Positions 56,567 through 64,000 of a stretch of DNA of 64,000 bases are shown in pieces. Both the position numbers and the translations under genes were made by a program. The notes below the pieces were generated by a model. That model was given only the letters and a program-made list of their open reading frames with translations. It had not been told where the DNA came from and did no database searches. This DNA is from Eubacterium sp. AF16-48 (GTDB lineage Bacteria; Bacillota; Clostridia; Lachnospirales; Lachnospiraceae): NCBI RefSeq assembly GCF_003479405.1, contig NZ_QUHB01000010.1:41690-105689 (forward strand), read 5' to 3'. The stretch's first letter is position 1; every line of letters starts with the position of its first letter.

Positions 56567-57436
56567 ATGAAGGGAATTATTTTAGCAGGTGGTTCAGGAA
56601 CGAGACTGTATCCACTGACTATGGTAACATCAAAGCAGTTGTTACCTATATATGACAAACCGATGATTTATTATCCGTTGTCAGTTCTTATGACAGCAGG
56701 AATTAGAGATATAATGATAATATCCACGCCGGAAGACACACCGAGATTTAAGGAATTATTGCAGGACGGAAGCCGCTTTGGCATTAATTTAACTTATGCT
56801 GTGCAACCAAGCCCTGATGGATTAGCACAGGCATTTATTATAGGTGCGGATTTTATCGGTGATGACAGCGTTGCCATGATTTTGGGCGATAATATATTTA
56901 CAGGTCACGGACTAACGGAGAAGCTTAGAGATGCAGCAAACATAAAAAACGGTGCTAAGGTATTTGGTTACTATGTAGATGATCCGGAAAGATTTGGAAT
57001 TGTGGAATTTGATGAAAATGGACGGGCTATATCCATTGAAGAAAAGCCGGAACATCCAAAGAGCAATTATTGTGTAACAGGGCTTTATTTTTATGACAAT
57101 AAAGTGGTTGATTATGCTAAGAGATTAAAACCTTCTGCCAGAGGTGAACTGGAAATAACAGATTTAAATGCAATGTATCTTAACAATAATGAATTAGATG
57201 TGGAATTGTTAGGACAGGGATTTACATGGTTGGATACGGGAACTCATGAGAGTCTGGTGGAAGCTACTAACTTTGTAAAGACGATGGAAGAACATCAGCA
57301 CAGAAAGATAGGATGCCCTGAGGAAATCGCATATTTAAATGGCTGGATTTCCAGGGAAGAGGTTATTCAGGCATATGAAATGATGAAGAAAAATGAGTAT
57401 GGCAGATACCTTAAAGATGTTGTTGATGGAAAATGA
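56567..57436 (+). CDS. rfbA: Glucose-1-phosphate thymidylyltransferase, C-terminus truncated by a duplication
   Basis: It makes dTDP-glucose, the first step to dTDP-rhamnose. The 289-residue protein has [58 protein letters not shown] and [10 protein letters not shown], all normal. The frame stops in a 40-bp tandem duplication; without it the protein would run nine more residues (YIEMLKELR) to a stop at 57501-57503. The lost part is only the tip of the last helix, so activity is probably kept. AAGGAAG precedes the ATG. rfbB follows after 79 bp. Confidence 0.95.
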   Translation: MKGIILAGGSGTRLYPLTMVTSKQLLPIYDKPMIYYPLSVLMTAGIRDIMIISTPEDTPRFKELLQDGSRFGINLTYAVQPSPDGLAQAFIIGADFIGDDSVAMILGDNIFTGHGLTEKLRDAANIKNGAKVFGYYVDDPERFGIVEFDENGRAISIEEKPEHPKSNYCVTGLYFYDNKVVDYAKRLKPSARGELEITDLNAMYLNNNELDVELLGQGFTWLDTGTHESLVEATNFVKTMEEHQHRKIGCPEEIAYLNGWISREEVIQAYEMMKKNEYGRYLKDVVDGK

Positions 57437-57470
57437 GTATGGCAGATACCTTAAAGATGTTGTTGATGGA
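57391..57470. repeat. 40-bp perfect tandem duplication at the end of rfbA
   Basis: Copies 57391-57430 and 57431-57470 are identical (unit starts AAATGAGTATGGCAGATACC and ends TTGTTGATGGA). The unit length is not a multiple of three, so the second copy is out of frame and rfbA stops at 57434-57436. Confidence 0.95.
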
Positions 57471-57515
57471 AAATACATAGAAATGTTAAAGGAATTAAGA
57501 TAAGGAAAAAGAATT

Positions 57516-58544
57516 ATGAATATAATAGTTACAGGTGGAGCAGGATTTATTGGAAGCAATTTTGTATATTTAGAGTTGGAGAAGCATCCGGAGGACAGAA
57601 TAATATGTCTTGACAAGCTTACATATGCAGGAAATCTTGCAACATTAGAAGAAGCCATGAAGAACCCTAACTTTAGATTTGTTAAGGGAGATATTGCAGA
57701 TAAGGAATGTGTTGAGAAATTATTTGAGGAGGAACATCCGGATATTATTGTAAACTTTGCAGCTGAGTCTCACGTAGACCGCTCAATTGAGGATCCGGGA
57801 ATTTTCCTTAAGACAAATATAATGGGAACGCAGGTGTTAATGGATGCCTGCAGAAAATACGGAATAAAGAGATACCATCAGGTATCAACTGATGAAGTAT
57901 ATGGGGATTTGCCTTTAGACAAACCTGATTTATTCTTTACAGAGGAAACTCCTATACATACATCATCACCATATTCAGCGTCAAAGGCAGGTGCGGATTT
58001 GCTGGTAATGGCATATCATAGAACTTTTGGGCTTCCTGTTACAATAACAAGATGTAGCAATAACTATGGACCATATCATTTTCCGGAGAAACTGATTCCA
58101 CTTATTATTTCGAGAGCTTTGGCAAATGAAACATTGCCGGTATATGGAAAAGGTGAAAATATAAGAGACTGGCTCTATGTAAAGGATCACTGTAGTGCCA
58201 TTGATTTAGTAATGAGAAATGGCAGAGAGGGAGAAATATATAATGTAGGCGGTCACAACGAAAAGAGCAATTTGGAAGTTGTAAAAACAGTAATTAAGCA
58301 GCTGGGAAAACCGGAAAGCCTTATAACTTTTGTAACAGACAGACCGGGACATGACATGAGATATGCAATTGACCCTACAAAAATACATAATGAGTTGGGC
58401 TGGCTGCCGGAAACTAAATTTGAAGACGGAATAAGAATGACCATTGACTGGTATTTAAATAACAGAGAATGGTGGGAAAATATCATAAGCGGAGATTACC
58501 GCAATTATTTTGAAAAGATGTATGTTGAAAAGGACAGAGCATAG
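57516..58544 (+). CDS. rfbB: dTDP-glucose 4,6-dehydratase
   Basis: It converts dTDP-glucose to dTDP-4-keto-6-deoxyglucose, the branch point for rhamnose and 4-amino sugars. The 342-residue SDR protein has the NAD loop GGAGFIGSNFVYLEL, QVSTDEVYGDLP with the catalytic Thr-Asp-Glu, and SPYSASKAGADLLVMAYHRT with Tyr-x3-Lys. Length is normal. The end is three bases before rfbD. Confidence 0.97.
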   Translation: MNIIVTGGAGFIGSNFVYLELEKHPEDRIICLDKLTYAGNLATLEEAMKNPNFRFVKGDIADKECVEKLFEEEHPDIIVNFAAESHVDRSIEDPGIFLKTNIMGTQVLMDACRKYGIKRYHQVSTDEVYGDLPLDKPDLFFTEETPIHTSSPYSASKAGADLLVMAYHRTFGLPVTITRCSNNYGPYHFPEKLIPLIISRALANETLPVYGKGENIRDWLYVKDHCSAIDLVMRNGREGEIYNVGGHNEKSNLEVVKTVIKQLGKPESLITFVTDRPGHDMRYAIDPTKIHNELGWLPETKFEDGIRMTIDWYLNNREWWENIISGDYRNYFEKMYVEKDRA

Positions 58545-58547
58545 AAG

Positions 58548-59438
58548 ATGAAGTTACTGGTAACAGGAGTAAAAGGTCAGCTGGGATTTGACCTTATGAA
58601 TGAACTGAAAAAAAGAGGTCATCAGGCAGTAGGTGTAGACGTGGAAGAAATGGACATCACTGATGAGGTGGCAGTTAATAAAACAATAAAGGAAATTAAT
58701 CCTGATGTGGTTATTCACTGTGCAGCATGGACGGCGGTGGACGCTGCGGAAGATGAAGAGAATGTACCAAAGGTAATGGCTGTAAATGCTACAGGTACTG
58801 AAAACATTGCCAAGGTGTGCAACGAAATTAATTGCAAAATGGTTTACATAAGTACAGACTATGTATTTAACGGTCAGGGAGAGACTCCGTGGCAGCCGGA
58901 GGATGAGAGGAATCCTCTTAATGTGTACGGAAATTCAAAATATTTAGGAGAGCTGGCAGTACAAAAGTATATAGAGAAGTATTTTATAGTAAGAATTGCA
59001 TGGGTGTTTGGAATTAACGGAAAGAATTTTATTAATACGATGCTCAATTTGGGGCTTACCCATGACAGACTGACGGTAGTTTCAGACCAGATAGGGACTC
59101 CGACTTATACCTATGATTTGTCAAGGTTGTTAGTGGATATGGCAGAAAGTGAAAAGTATGGCATATATCATGCAACAAATGAAGGCGGATATATCAGCTG
59201 GTATGATTTTACAGTGGAAATAATGAAACAGGCTGCTAAATATAATGATAAGTATAGTAAGGTGGAGGTTTTACCGGTAGGAAGTGATATGTATCCCGCT
59301 AAAGCCAAAAGACCGTCTAACAGCAGAATGGATAAATCAAAGCTTAAGAATCAAGGCTTTGAACCACTGCCGGATTGGAAAGATGCACTTTCAAGATATT
59401 TACAGCAGAAAATGGAGATAGAAAATGGGACAAATTAA
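58548..59438 (+). CDS. rfbD: dTDP-4-dehydrorhamnose reductase
   Basis: It performs the last, NAD(P)H-dependent step to dTDP-L-rhamnose. The 296-residue SDR protein has VTGVKGQLGFDLMNEL, the RmlD blocks CAAWTAVDAAEDE, YISTDYVFNGQGETPW and NVYGNSKYLGE (Tyr-x3-Lys), and ends with KAKRPSNSRMDKSKL. It overlaps rfbC by 14 bp. The gene order A-B-D-C puts the reductase before the epimerase. Confidence 0.97.
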   Translation: MKLLVTGVKGQLGFDLMNELKKRGHQAVGVDVEEMDITDEVAVNKTIKEINPDVVIHCAAWTAVDAAEDEENVPKVMAVNATGTENIAKVCNEINCKMVYISTDYVFNGQGETPWQPEDERNPLNVYGNSKYLGELAVQKYIEKYFIVRIAWVFGINGKNFINTMLNLGLTHDRLTVVSDQIGTPTYTYDLSRLLVDMAESEKYGIYHATNEGGYISWYDFTVEIMKQAAKYNDKYSKVEVLPVGSDMYPAKAKRPSNSRMDKSKLKNQGFEPLPDWKDALSRYLQQKMEIENGTN

Positions 59439-60027
59439 AGTAACGAAATGTGATATAGAAGGTTTATGTGTGATAGAGCCTACAGTTCATGGAGATGACA
59501 GAGGATATTTCATGGAAACCTACAATTTAAACGATATGAAGGAAGCCGGACTTGACATGGTTTTTGTTCAGGATAATCAGTCTATGAGCACAAAGGGTGT
59601 TTTAAGAGGATTACATTACCAGAAGGAATATCCTCAGGGTAAGTTAGTAAGAGTTATAAAGGGAACGGTTTTTGACGTGGCTGTGGATTTAAGAAGAGAT
59701 TCAAAGACATATGGCAAGTGGTATGGTGTGGAACTGTCAGAAGAAAACAAGAAACAGTTCTATATTCCTGAAGGATTTGCCCATGGATTTCTGGTGCTGT
59801 CAGATGAAGCAGAGTTTTGCTACAAGGTAACGGATTTTTATCATCCGGGAGATGAAGGAGGTCTTGCATGGAATGACCCTGAAATAGGCATAAAGTGGCC
59901 TAAGGTAATAGGGGAATATAGTGGAAGCACATCACCTAAAGGGTATAAAATGGAAGATGGAACCCTACTTAATCTAAGTGACAAGGATAAACAGATGAAA
60001 GGGTTTAAGGAAACATTTAGATTTTAG
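59425..60027 (+). CDS. rfbC: dTDP-4-dehydrorhamnose 3,5-epimerase
   Basis: It epimerises dTDP-4-keto-6-deoxyglucose at C3 and C5. The 200-residue cupin has VHGDDRGYFMETYN, VQDNQSMSTKGVLRGLHYQ with the catalytic His, FDVAVDLRRDSKTYGKW, PEGFAHGFLVLSDEAEFCYK and WNDPEIGIKWP. Start overlaps the end of rfbD, with GGAGA just upstream. It completes the rhamnose set. Confidence 0.96.
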   Translation: MGQIKVTKCDIEGLCVIEPTVHGDDRGYFMETYNLNDMKEAGLDMVFVQDNQSMSTKGVLRGLHYQKEYPQGKLVRVIKGTVFDVAVDLRRDSKTYGKWYGVELSEENKKQFYIPEGFAHGFLVLSDEAEFCYKVTDFYHPGDEGGLAWNDPEIGIKWPKVIGEYSGSTSPKGYKMEDGTLLNLSDKDKQMKGFKETFRF

Positions 60028-60080
60028 TATAAAATAGTATTAAGTCACCTGAAAATTTTGACTTTAAATGAGGATAATAC

Positions 60081-61181
60081 ATGAATAAAAAGAAAAAAGT
60101 TTTACATTTAGTTGAGGCTATGGGTGGAGGAGTATTTACATATTTAGTGGAATTAGCCAATGGCATGAGCGATGAATTTGATGTATCCATTGCTTTTGGT
60201 ATGCGAAAAGAAACCCCGGAAAACTATGAGGACTATTTTAATGAGGGTATTAAACTTATTAAGGTTGAGAACTTTACCAGAAGTTTAAATGTGGTAAAAG
60301 ACATTAAGGCATATATTGAATTAAGAAAGATTGTAAAAAAAGAAAAGCCGGATATAATTCATCTTCATTCATCTAAGGCGGGGGCGCTGGGAAGATTGCT
60401 TGTGGGAACAGGAAAAGCAAAGATGTTTTACACCCCTCATGGTTACAGTTTCCTAATGGAAAATGAGTCAGGGATTAAACAACAGATTTATAAAACTATG
60501 GAAAAAATCCTTGGAAAAAGAAAATGCCTTACAGTGGCATGTGGAAAAAGTGAGTGGGAGCAAAGCAGGATAGTTACCAAAAATTCCACATATATTAGCA
60601 ATGGAGTAAACATAGACAAACTTAATGCTAATTTGATTAATGCTAATGAGCAGAATTTAGAGGATTTTAATATAAAGAAGAATGTTTTTACGGCCTATAC
60701 CGTAGGAAGGATTAATTACCAGAAGTGGCCGGAATTGTTTAACGAAATTGCACAAAAATTGCCGGAAATGCAGTTTGTATGGATAGGTGATGGGGATATG
60801 CGTGATAAGCTGACGGCTGACAACATAGTTATTACAGGCTGGCTGGAACATAAAGAGGCAATGGAATTAAGCACAAAGTTTGATACGTTTATTCTGGCTT
60901 CGAGATATGAAGGGTTGCCTATTTCACTGTTAGAGGCAATGTATATGAAAAAAGCCTGTGTGGTTAGCAATGTAGTGGGAAATCGTGATGTAATAAAGAA
61001 TGATTATAATGGTTACATTTGCGATGAAACAGATCAGTTTGTAGAGGCGTTAAAAGACATAGAAAAGGGAAACAGTGACAAGCTGATAGAACAGGCATAT
61101 TCAGATATATTAAATGAGTTTAACAGCAAGTGCCTGTGTAATAAATATAAAGAAGTATATAATGAAAGTAGAAGCAAATGA
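60081..61181 (+). CDS. GT4-family glycosyltransferase
   Basis: The 366-residue protein begins KVLHLVEAMGGGVFTYLVEL, followed by DIIHLHSSKAGALGRLL, FYTPHGYSFLM, AYTVGRINYQKWPEL, VWIGDGDMRDKL and the E-x7-E region RYEGLPISLLEAMYMKKAC, all standard for GT4 retaining transferases. It resembles EpsD-like enzymes. GAGG lies eight to ten bases before the ATG. It overlaps the next transferase gene by ATGA. Confidence 0.92.
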   Translation: MNKKKKVLHLVEAMGGGVFTYLVELANGMSDEFDVSIAFGMRKETPENYEDYFNEGIKLIKVENFTRSLNVVKDIKAYIELRKIVKKEKPDIIHLHSSKAGALGRLLVGTGKAKMFYTPHGYSFLMENESGIKQQIYKTMEKILGKRKCLTVACGKSEWEQSRIVTKNSTYISNGVNIDKLNANLINANEQNLEDFNIKKNVFTAYTVGRINYQKWPELFNEIAQKLPEMQFVWIGDGDMRDKLTADNIVITGWLEHKEAMELSTKFDTFILASRYEGLPISLLEAMYMKKACVVSNVVGNRDVIKNDYNGYICDETDQFVEALKDIEKGNSDKLIEQAYSDILNEFNSKCLCNKYKEVYNESRSK

Positions 61182-62365
61182 AGAAAATAAATGTTCTTGT
61201 GCTGATAACTGTCATGGATAGAGCCGGGGCTGAAACCATGATGATGAATTATCTTAGAAATATTAATAGGGAAAAAATTCATATGGATTTTCTCATAAAC
61301 AGAGAACAAAAAGCTGATTATGAGGATGAAATAGAAAAATTAGGTGGCAGAATTTATCATATGTGCCCTTTATATCCGGGCAAATTCCATAGATATAAAA
61401 AGGAATTCAGGAATTTCTTAGAAGAACATCCGGGATATGATGTTATTCATTCAAATCTTGAAGAAAGAAGTTACTTTGCCTTTAAAATTGCAAAGAAAAT
61501 GGGAATCCCCGTAAGAGTTGCCCATGCTCATTCGGCTCCGTGTGGTCGTAATATGAAAATGATTATGAGGCTGTATTTTAGAAGGAAGCTTCAGAAGTAT
61601 TGTACTCACAAAGTGGCATGTGGTGAAAAAGCGGCAAAATGGCTTTTCGGAAGTGATGCAGACCTGGTAGAAATGGAAAGTTTCGTAAAGGGAGAAAAAC
61701 ATTCAAAAAATACTGTGGTTTTAATGAAGAATGCCGTTGACACTGATAAGTTCAGTTATTCAACAGATGTAAGGGAAAAAGTACGAAAAAAAATGAAGAT
61801 AAGCAGAGATACTTTGGTTATTGGACATGTAGGCAGATTTACACATGATAAGAACCAAAGTTTTTTAATTGATATATTTAAAAATGTTAATATCCTCAAT
61901 AAAAAATCCGCAATGATGTTAATAGGTGGAGGGAAACCTAAAGAGGAAATTAGCTATAAAGAAGAAATTGAGAGAAAAGTGCAGCAGTCAGGACTTAAGG
62001 GCAAAGTTAAGCTTTTAGGGGTAAGGGAAGATATAAATGAGCTAATGCAGGCAATGGATATATTGGTGATGCCTTCTAGAACAGAGGGATTTCCGGTGAC
62101 ATTGGTGGAAGCACAGGCGGTGGGACTTTGCTGTTTAGTTTCAGATGCCGTGGGCTATGACATAAATATGACAGAAAAAATCCAGTATAAATCATTAGAA
62201 GAGGATGCTTCTCAGTGGGCACAAAAAATATTATCCATGACAGCCGATGGTCAAAATCGGGAAGCTGAAAGCATCCTAATGAAAGAAAAAGTGATTGAGA
62301 GAGGATATGAAATAGCGGATGCAGCTAAGGATTTAGAGGCATTTTATGAGTACCTTGCCGGATAA
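61178..62365 (+). CDS. GT4-family glycosyltransferase (EpsF-like), paralogue of the next gene
   Basis: The 395-residue protein has INVLVLITVMDRAGAETMMM, VIHSNLEERSYFAFKIAKKM, GHVGRFTHDKNQSFLIDIF, MLIGGGKPKEE and the donor motif TEGFPVTLVEAQAVGLCC. It is clearly similar along its whole length to the product of the gene at 62441, pointing to a tandem duplication with later divergence. Start overlaps the preceding stop as ATGA. Confidence 0.92.
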   Translation: MKKINVLVLITVMDRAGAETMMMNYLRNINREKIHMDFLINREQKADYEDEIEKLGGRIYHMCPLYPGKFHRYKKEFRNFLEEHPGYDVIHSNLEERSYFAFKIAKKMGIPVRVAHAHSAPCGRNMKMIMRLYFRRKLQKYCTHKVACGEKAAKWLFGSDADLVEMESFVKGEKHSKNTVVLMKNAVDTDKFSYSTDVREKVRKKMKISRDTLVIGHVGRFTHDKNQSFLIDIFKNVNILNKKSAMMLIGGGKPKEEISYKEEIERKVQQSGLKGKVKLLGVREDINELMQAMDILVMPSRTEGFPVTLVEAQAVGLCCLVSDAVGYDINMTEKIQYKSLEEDASQWAQKILSMTADGQNREAESILMKEKVIERGYEIADAAKDLEAFYEYLAG

Positions 62366-62440
62366 AATATATTGTGACAAAAGCAGGATGAATGAAGTTA
62401 TTGAAAATTGCAGTAAAAGATAAAAAGGGAGCAGAAATAC

Positions 62441-63577
62441 ATGGAACCAATTCACGTTTTAGTGCTTGATACGGTTATGGACCGTGGTGGGGCTGAAGCT
62501 ATGATTATGAATTATATGAGAAATATAGATAGGGATATCATTAAATTTGATTTTCTTACAAACAGGGATTACAGGGCTGCATACGAGGATGAGATAGAGC
62601 AGCTAGGTGGTAAGATTTATCATATGTGCCCTATGTATCCGAAATATTTTAGGCAATATAAAAAGGAAGTTTATAACTTTTTAAAAGAACATCCGGAATA
62701 TAAAATTGTACATTCAAATCTTGAGGAGAGAAGTTATTTTCCGTTAAAAGAAGCAAAAAAAGCAGGAGTTCCTGTAAGAATCTCCCATTCCCACAACCGC
62801 CCATTGGGAGTGGATTTGAAACTGATTATGAGGTATTATTTCAGGTTTATGCTTAAATACTATAATACTCATATGTTTGCCTGTGGTATTGAGGCGGGGG
62901 ACTGGCTTTATGGAAAGAAAAACAGAAATAATGTTATTATAATGAAGAATGCCATTGACGCAAATCAGTACAGATATAATGAAGAAACTCAAAACCGTAT
63001 GCGGGAAGAACTGGGAATTTCAGGTAAAAAGGTTATAGGTCATGTTGGACGTTTCTTTCCGCAGAAGAATCATACTTTTTTAATTGATATATTTAAAGCT
63101 GTTCATGACAGAGATAAGAATACGGTGCTTCTTTTAGTAGGTGGCGGAGAGGCAGATGATACTTTAAAAAATCAGATTCGCCATAAAGTAAAGGATTTAG
63201 GTCTGGAAGACTCAGTAAAGTTTTTGGGAGTAAGGGAAGATGTGGAAAAAGTGGTGCAGGCTTTTGATGTGTTCCTTCTGCCATCACTTTTTGAAGGATT
63301 GCCGGTGACTATGGTGGAGGCACAGGCAGCAGGCTTACCATGTGTAATTTCAGACAAAGTTCCTATACAATGTGATATTACAGGAAATGTTAAAGTTGTA
63401 TCCTTAGAGGATGCTCCCGAAAAGTGGGCAGAAGTGATTGATGATGTGCTTAAAAATTTTAAGAAAAAAGATACATATGAAACAATAATTAATGCCGGAT
63501 TTGACATTAAGGAAAATGCAAAGTGGTTGAAGGATTTTTATGTGGAGGCGCTTAAAGAAGCCGGAAAAAATAATTAG
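62441..63577 (+). CDS. GT4-family glycosyltransferase (EpsF-like), paralogue of the previous gene
   Basis: The 378-residue protein has IHVLVLDTVMDRGGAEAMIM, IVHSNLEERSYFPLKEAKKA, GHVGRFFPQKNHTFLIDIF, LLVGGGEADDTL and FEGLPVTMVEAQAAGLPCVI. It is the third GT4 gene in a row and the last of the locus. It is 75 bp after its paralogue with AGGGAGC upstream, and lacks a roughly 15-residue insertion that the paralogue has near residue 165. A terminator follows directly. Confidence 0.93.
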   Translation: MEPIHVLVLDTVMDRGGAEAMIMNYMRNIDRDIIKFDFLTNRDYRAAYEDEIEQLGGKIYHMCPMYPKYFRQYKKEVYNFLKEHPEYKIVHSNLEERSYFPLKEAKKAGVPVRISHSHNRPLGVDLKLIMRYYFRFMLKYYNTHMFACGIEAGDWLYGKKNRNNVIIMKNAIDANQYRYNEETQNRMREELGISGKKVIGHVGRFFPQKNHTFLIDIFKAVHDRDKNTVLLLVGGGEADDTLKNQIRHKVKDLGLEDSVKFLGVREDVEKVVQAFDVFLLPSLFEGLPVTMVEAQAAGLPCVISDKVPIQCDITGNVKVVSLEDAPEKWAEVIDDVLKNFKKKDTYETIINAGFDIKENAKWLKDFYVEALKEAGKNN

Positions 63578-63592
63578 AAAATGAAAAAGTAG

Positions 63593-63630
63593 AAAATCCA
63601 TGTGGGAGATGGCTCGTACATGGATTTTTT
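63593..63630 (+). terminator. Terminator of the polysaccharide locus
   Basis: AAAATCCATGT (63593-63603, reading into the loop) pairs perfectly with ACATGGATTTT (63618-63628) and is followed by more T. The 14-base loop is long but the T tract is good. Confidence 0.85.
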
Positions 63631-63767
63631 GTTTGCTGATAATTACTGAATACATAGAGGTGGCAAAAAAACTTAGACAATTAAGTGTTTAAAATGTCTA
63701 TAGATAACAAAATGACACTTATTATAGAAAAGAATATATTGAAGATAAAACATAATATAAAAACAAC

Positions 63768-63796
63768 TTGACAACACAACAAAATATATGTATTAT
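63768..63796 (+). promoter_or_regulatory. Sigma-A-type promoter, distal, for the next gene
   Basis: A perfect TTGACA (63768-63773) is followed after 17 bp by TATTAT (63791-63796). It points towards a gene beginning beyond 64000. The stretch 63578-64000 contains no supportable gene; it holds the terminator, this promoter and the proximal one. Confidence 0.6.
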
Positions 63797-63908
63797 AATA
63801 AATGTAAGATGTAAATAAAATACTACAAAGTAAGAACGGATAAATACAAATTAAATATTTGAGCAGGCGCAATGGTGGTTTGTACTTTATGATGTTTATA
63901 TTGTGCTA

Positions 63909-63937
63909 TTGTAATTTTTTTACATCCGGTGTATACT
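63909..63937 (+). promoter_or_regulatory. Proximal promoter overlapped by an operator-like palindrome
   Basis: TTGTAA (63909-63914) and TATACT (63932-63937) are 17 bp apart. AAAGGAAAGAGGTG near 63982 is a ribosome site for a start codon just past the window. Confidence 0.65.
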
Positions 63938-63971
63938 ATAAAAAGAATAAGAAAAACTAATAGTATACACC
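63928..63971. promoter_or_regulatory. Perfect 12-bp inverted repeat (probable operator)
   Basis: GGTGTATACTAT (63928-63939) is mirrored by ATAGTATACACC (63960-63971) across a 20-bp spacer. The left arm covers the -10 element, the right arm lies just past the expected start site. Each arm contains the smaller palindrome GTATAC. This layout fits a repressor binding two half- or full sites; the regulator is unknown, though GTATAC-centred sites are common for GntR-type regulators. Confidence 0.65.
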
Positions 63972-64000
63972 TCGAAATATTAAAGGAAAGAGGTGTTATA

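Noticed and set aside
57432..57482. Short reading frame starting inside the second 40-bp copy
   Set aside because: About 15 codons, created by the duplication; no evidence of use.
63681..63872. Minus-strand frame of 63 codons at the right edge
   Set aside because: AT-rich, hydrophobic by composition, and lies across a good plus-strand promoter.

Overview
The window looks like a chromosomal segment of a low-GC Gram-positive anaerobe of the Clostridia, most likely Lachnospiraceae. The evidence is AT-rich DNA with heavy AGA and ATA codon use, strong AGGAG ribosome sites with some TTG and GTG starts, a paired GlgC/GlgD ADP-glucose pyrophosphorylase, SpoVG, a DnaD plus DnaC/DnaI-like primosome pair, and a cohesin-like/aromatic-repeat surface protein. 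No rRNA, tRNA, CRISPR array, transposase or phage gene was seen.

Left part (1-29 kb) is mostly housekeeping. In order it holds: the 5' part of a GT4 glycosyltransferase (minus strand, runs off the left edge); a YbhJ-type aconitase-family hydratase followed by glgB; an anchored exported protein of unknown role; a short cohesin-like exported protein; an SbcD/SbcC-like nuclease-ATPase pair; a minus-strand dnaD-dnaC-prs operon; murC; glgC-glgD-spoVG; a lone acyltransferase; pth-mfd-SurA-like lipoprotein-DacF-like carboxypeptidase; and a minus-strand operon of a zinc-ribbon membrane protein, a DUF5685 protein and a J-domain protein.

Right part (29.3-63.6 kb) is one long plus-strand surface polysaccharide locus of the Wzx/Wzy type. 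It carries a WbaP-like priming transferase, ten glycosyltransferases, a Wzy-like polymerase, a Wzx flippase, two acyltransferase-3 proteins (one inside the enzyme block below), a VanZ protein, two unusual kinase-like genes, an exported Ig-repeat protein and the complete dTDP-L-rhamnose pathway (rfbA-B-D-C).

The most unusual part lies inside this locus, at 40.1-49.2 kb: a tightly packed block of small-molecule enzymes. It encodes a 2-hydroxyacid dehydrogenase, an MmgE/PrpD protein, a TIM-barrel-like protein I cannot place, an ATP-grasp ligase, a CitE-like C-C lyase of the Ter-associated type, an acyltransferase, both halves of a class I fumarase/tartrate dehydratase, and a DegT sugar aminotransferase. 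My inference is that it makes an unusual hydroxy- or dicarboxylic acid and attaches it, perhaps as an amide to a 4-amino-4,6-dideoxy sugar made from the dTDP-sugar pool. A WecF-like (GT56) transferase in the same locus fits such a sugar.

Two sequence lesions stand out in the locus. A one-base slip in a T tract splits a phosphotransferase gene at 34,382-34,388. A 40-bp tandem duplication at 57,391-57,470 removes the last nine codons of rfbA. Several strong hairpin terminators lie inside the locus, which suggests antitermination or internal promoters. The window ends in a promoter overlapped by a perfect 12-bp inverted repeat, in front of a gene that starts beyond the right edge.
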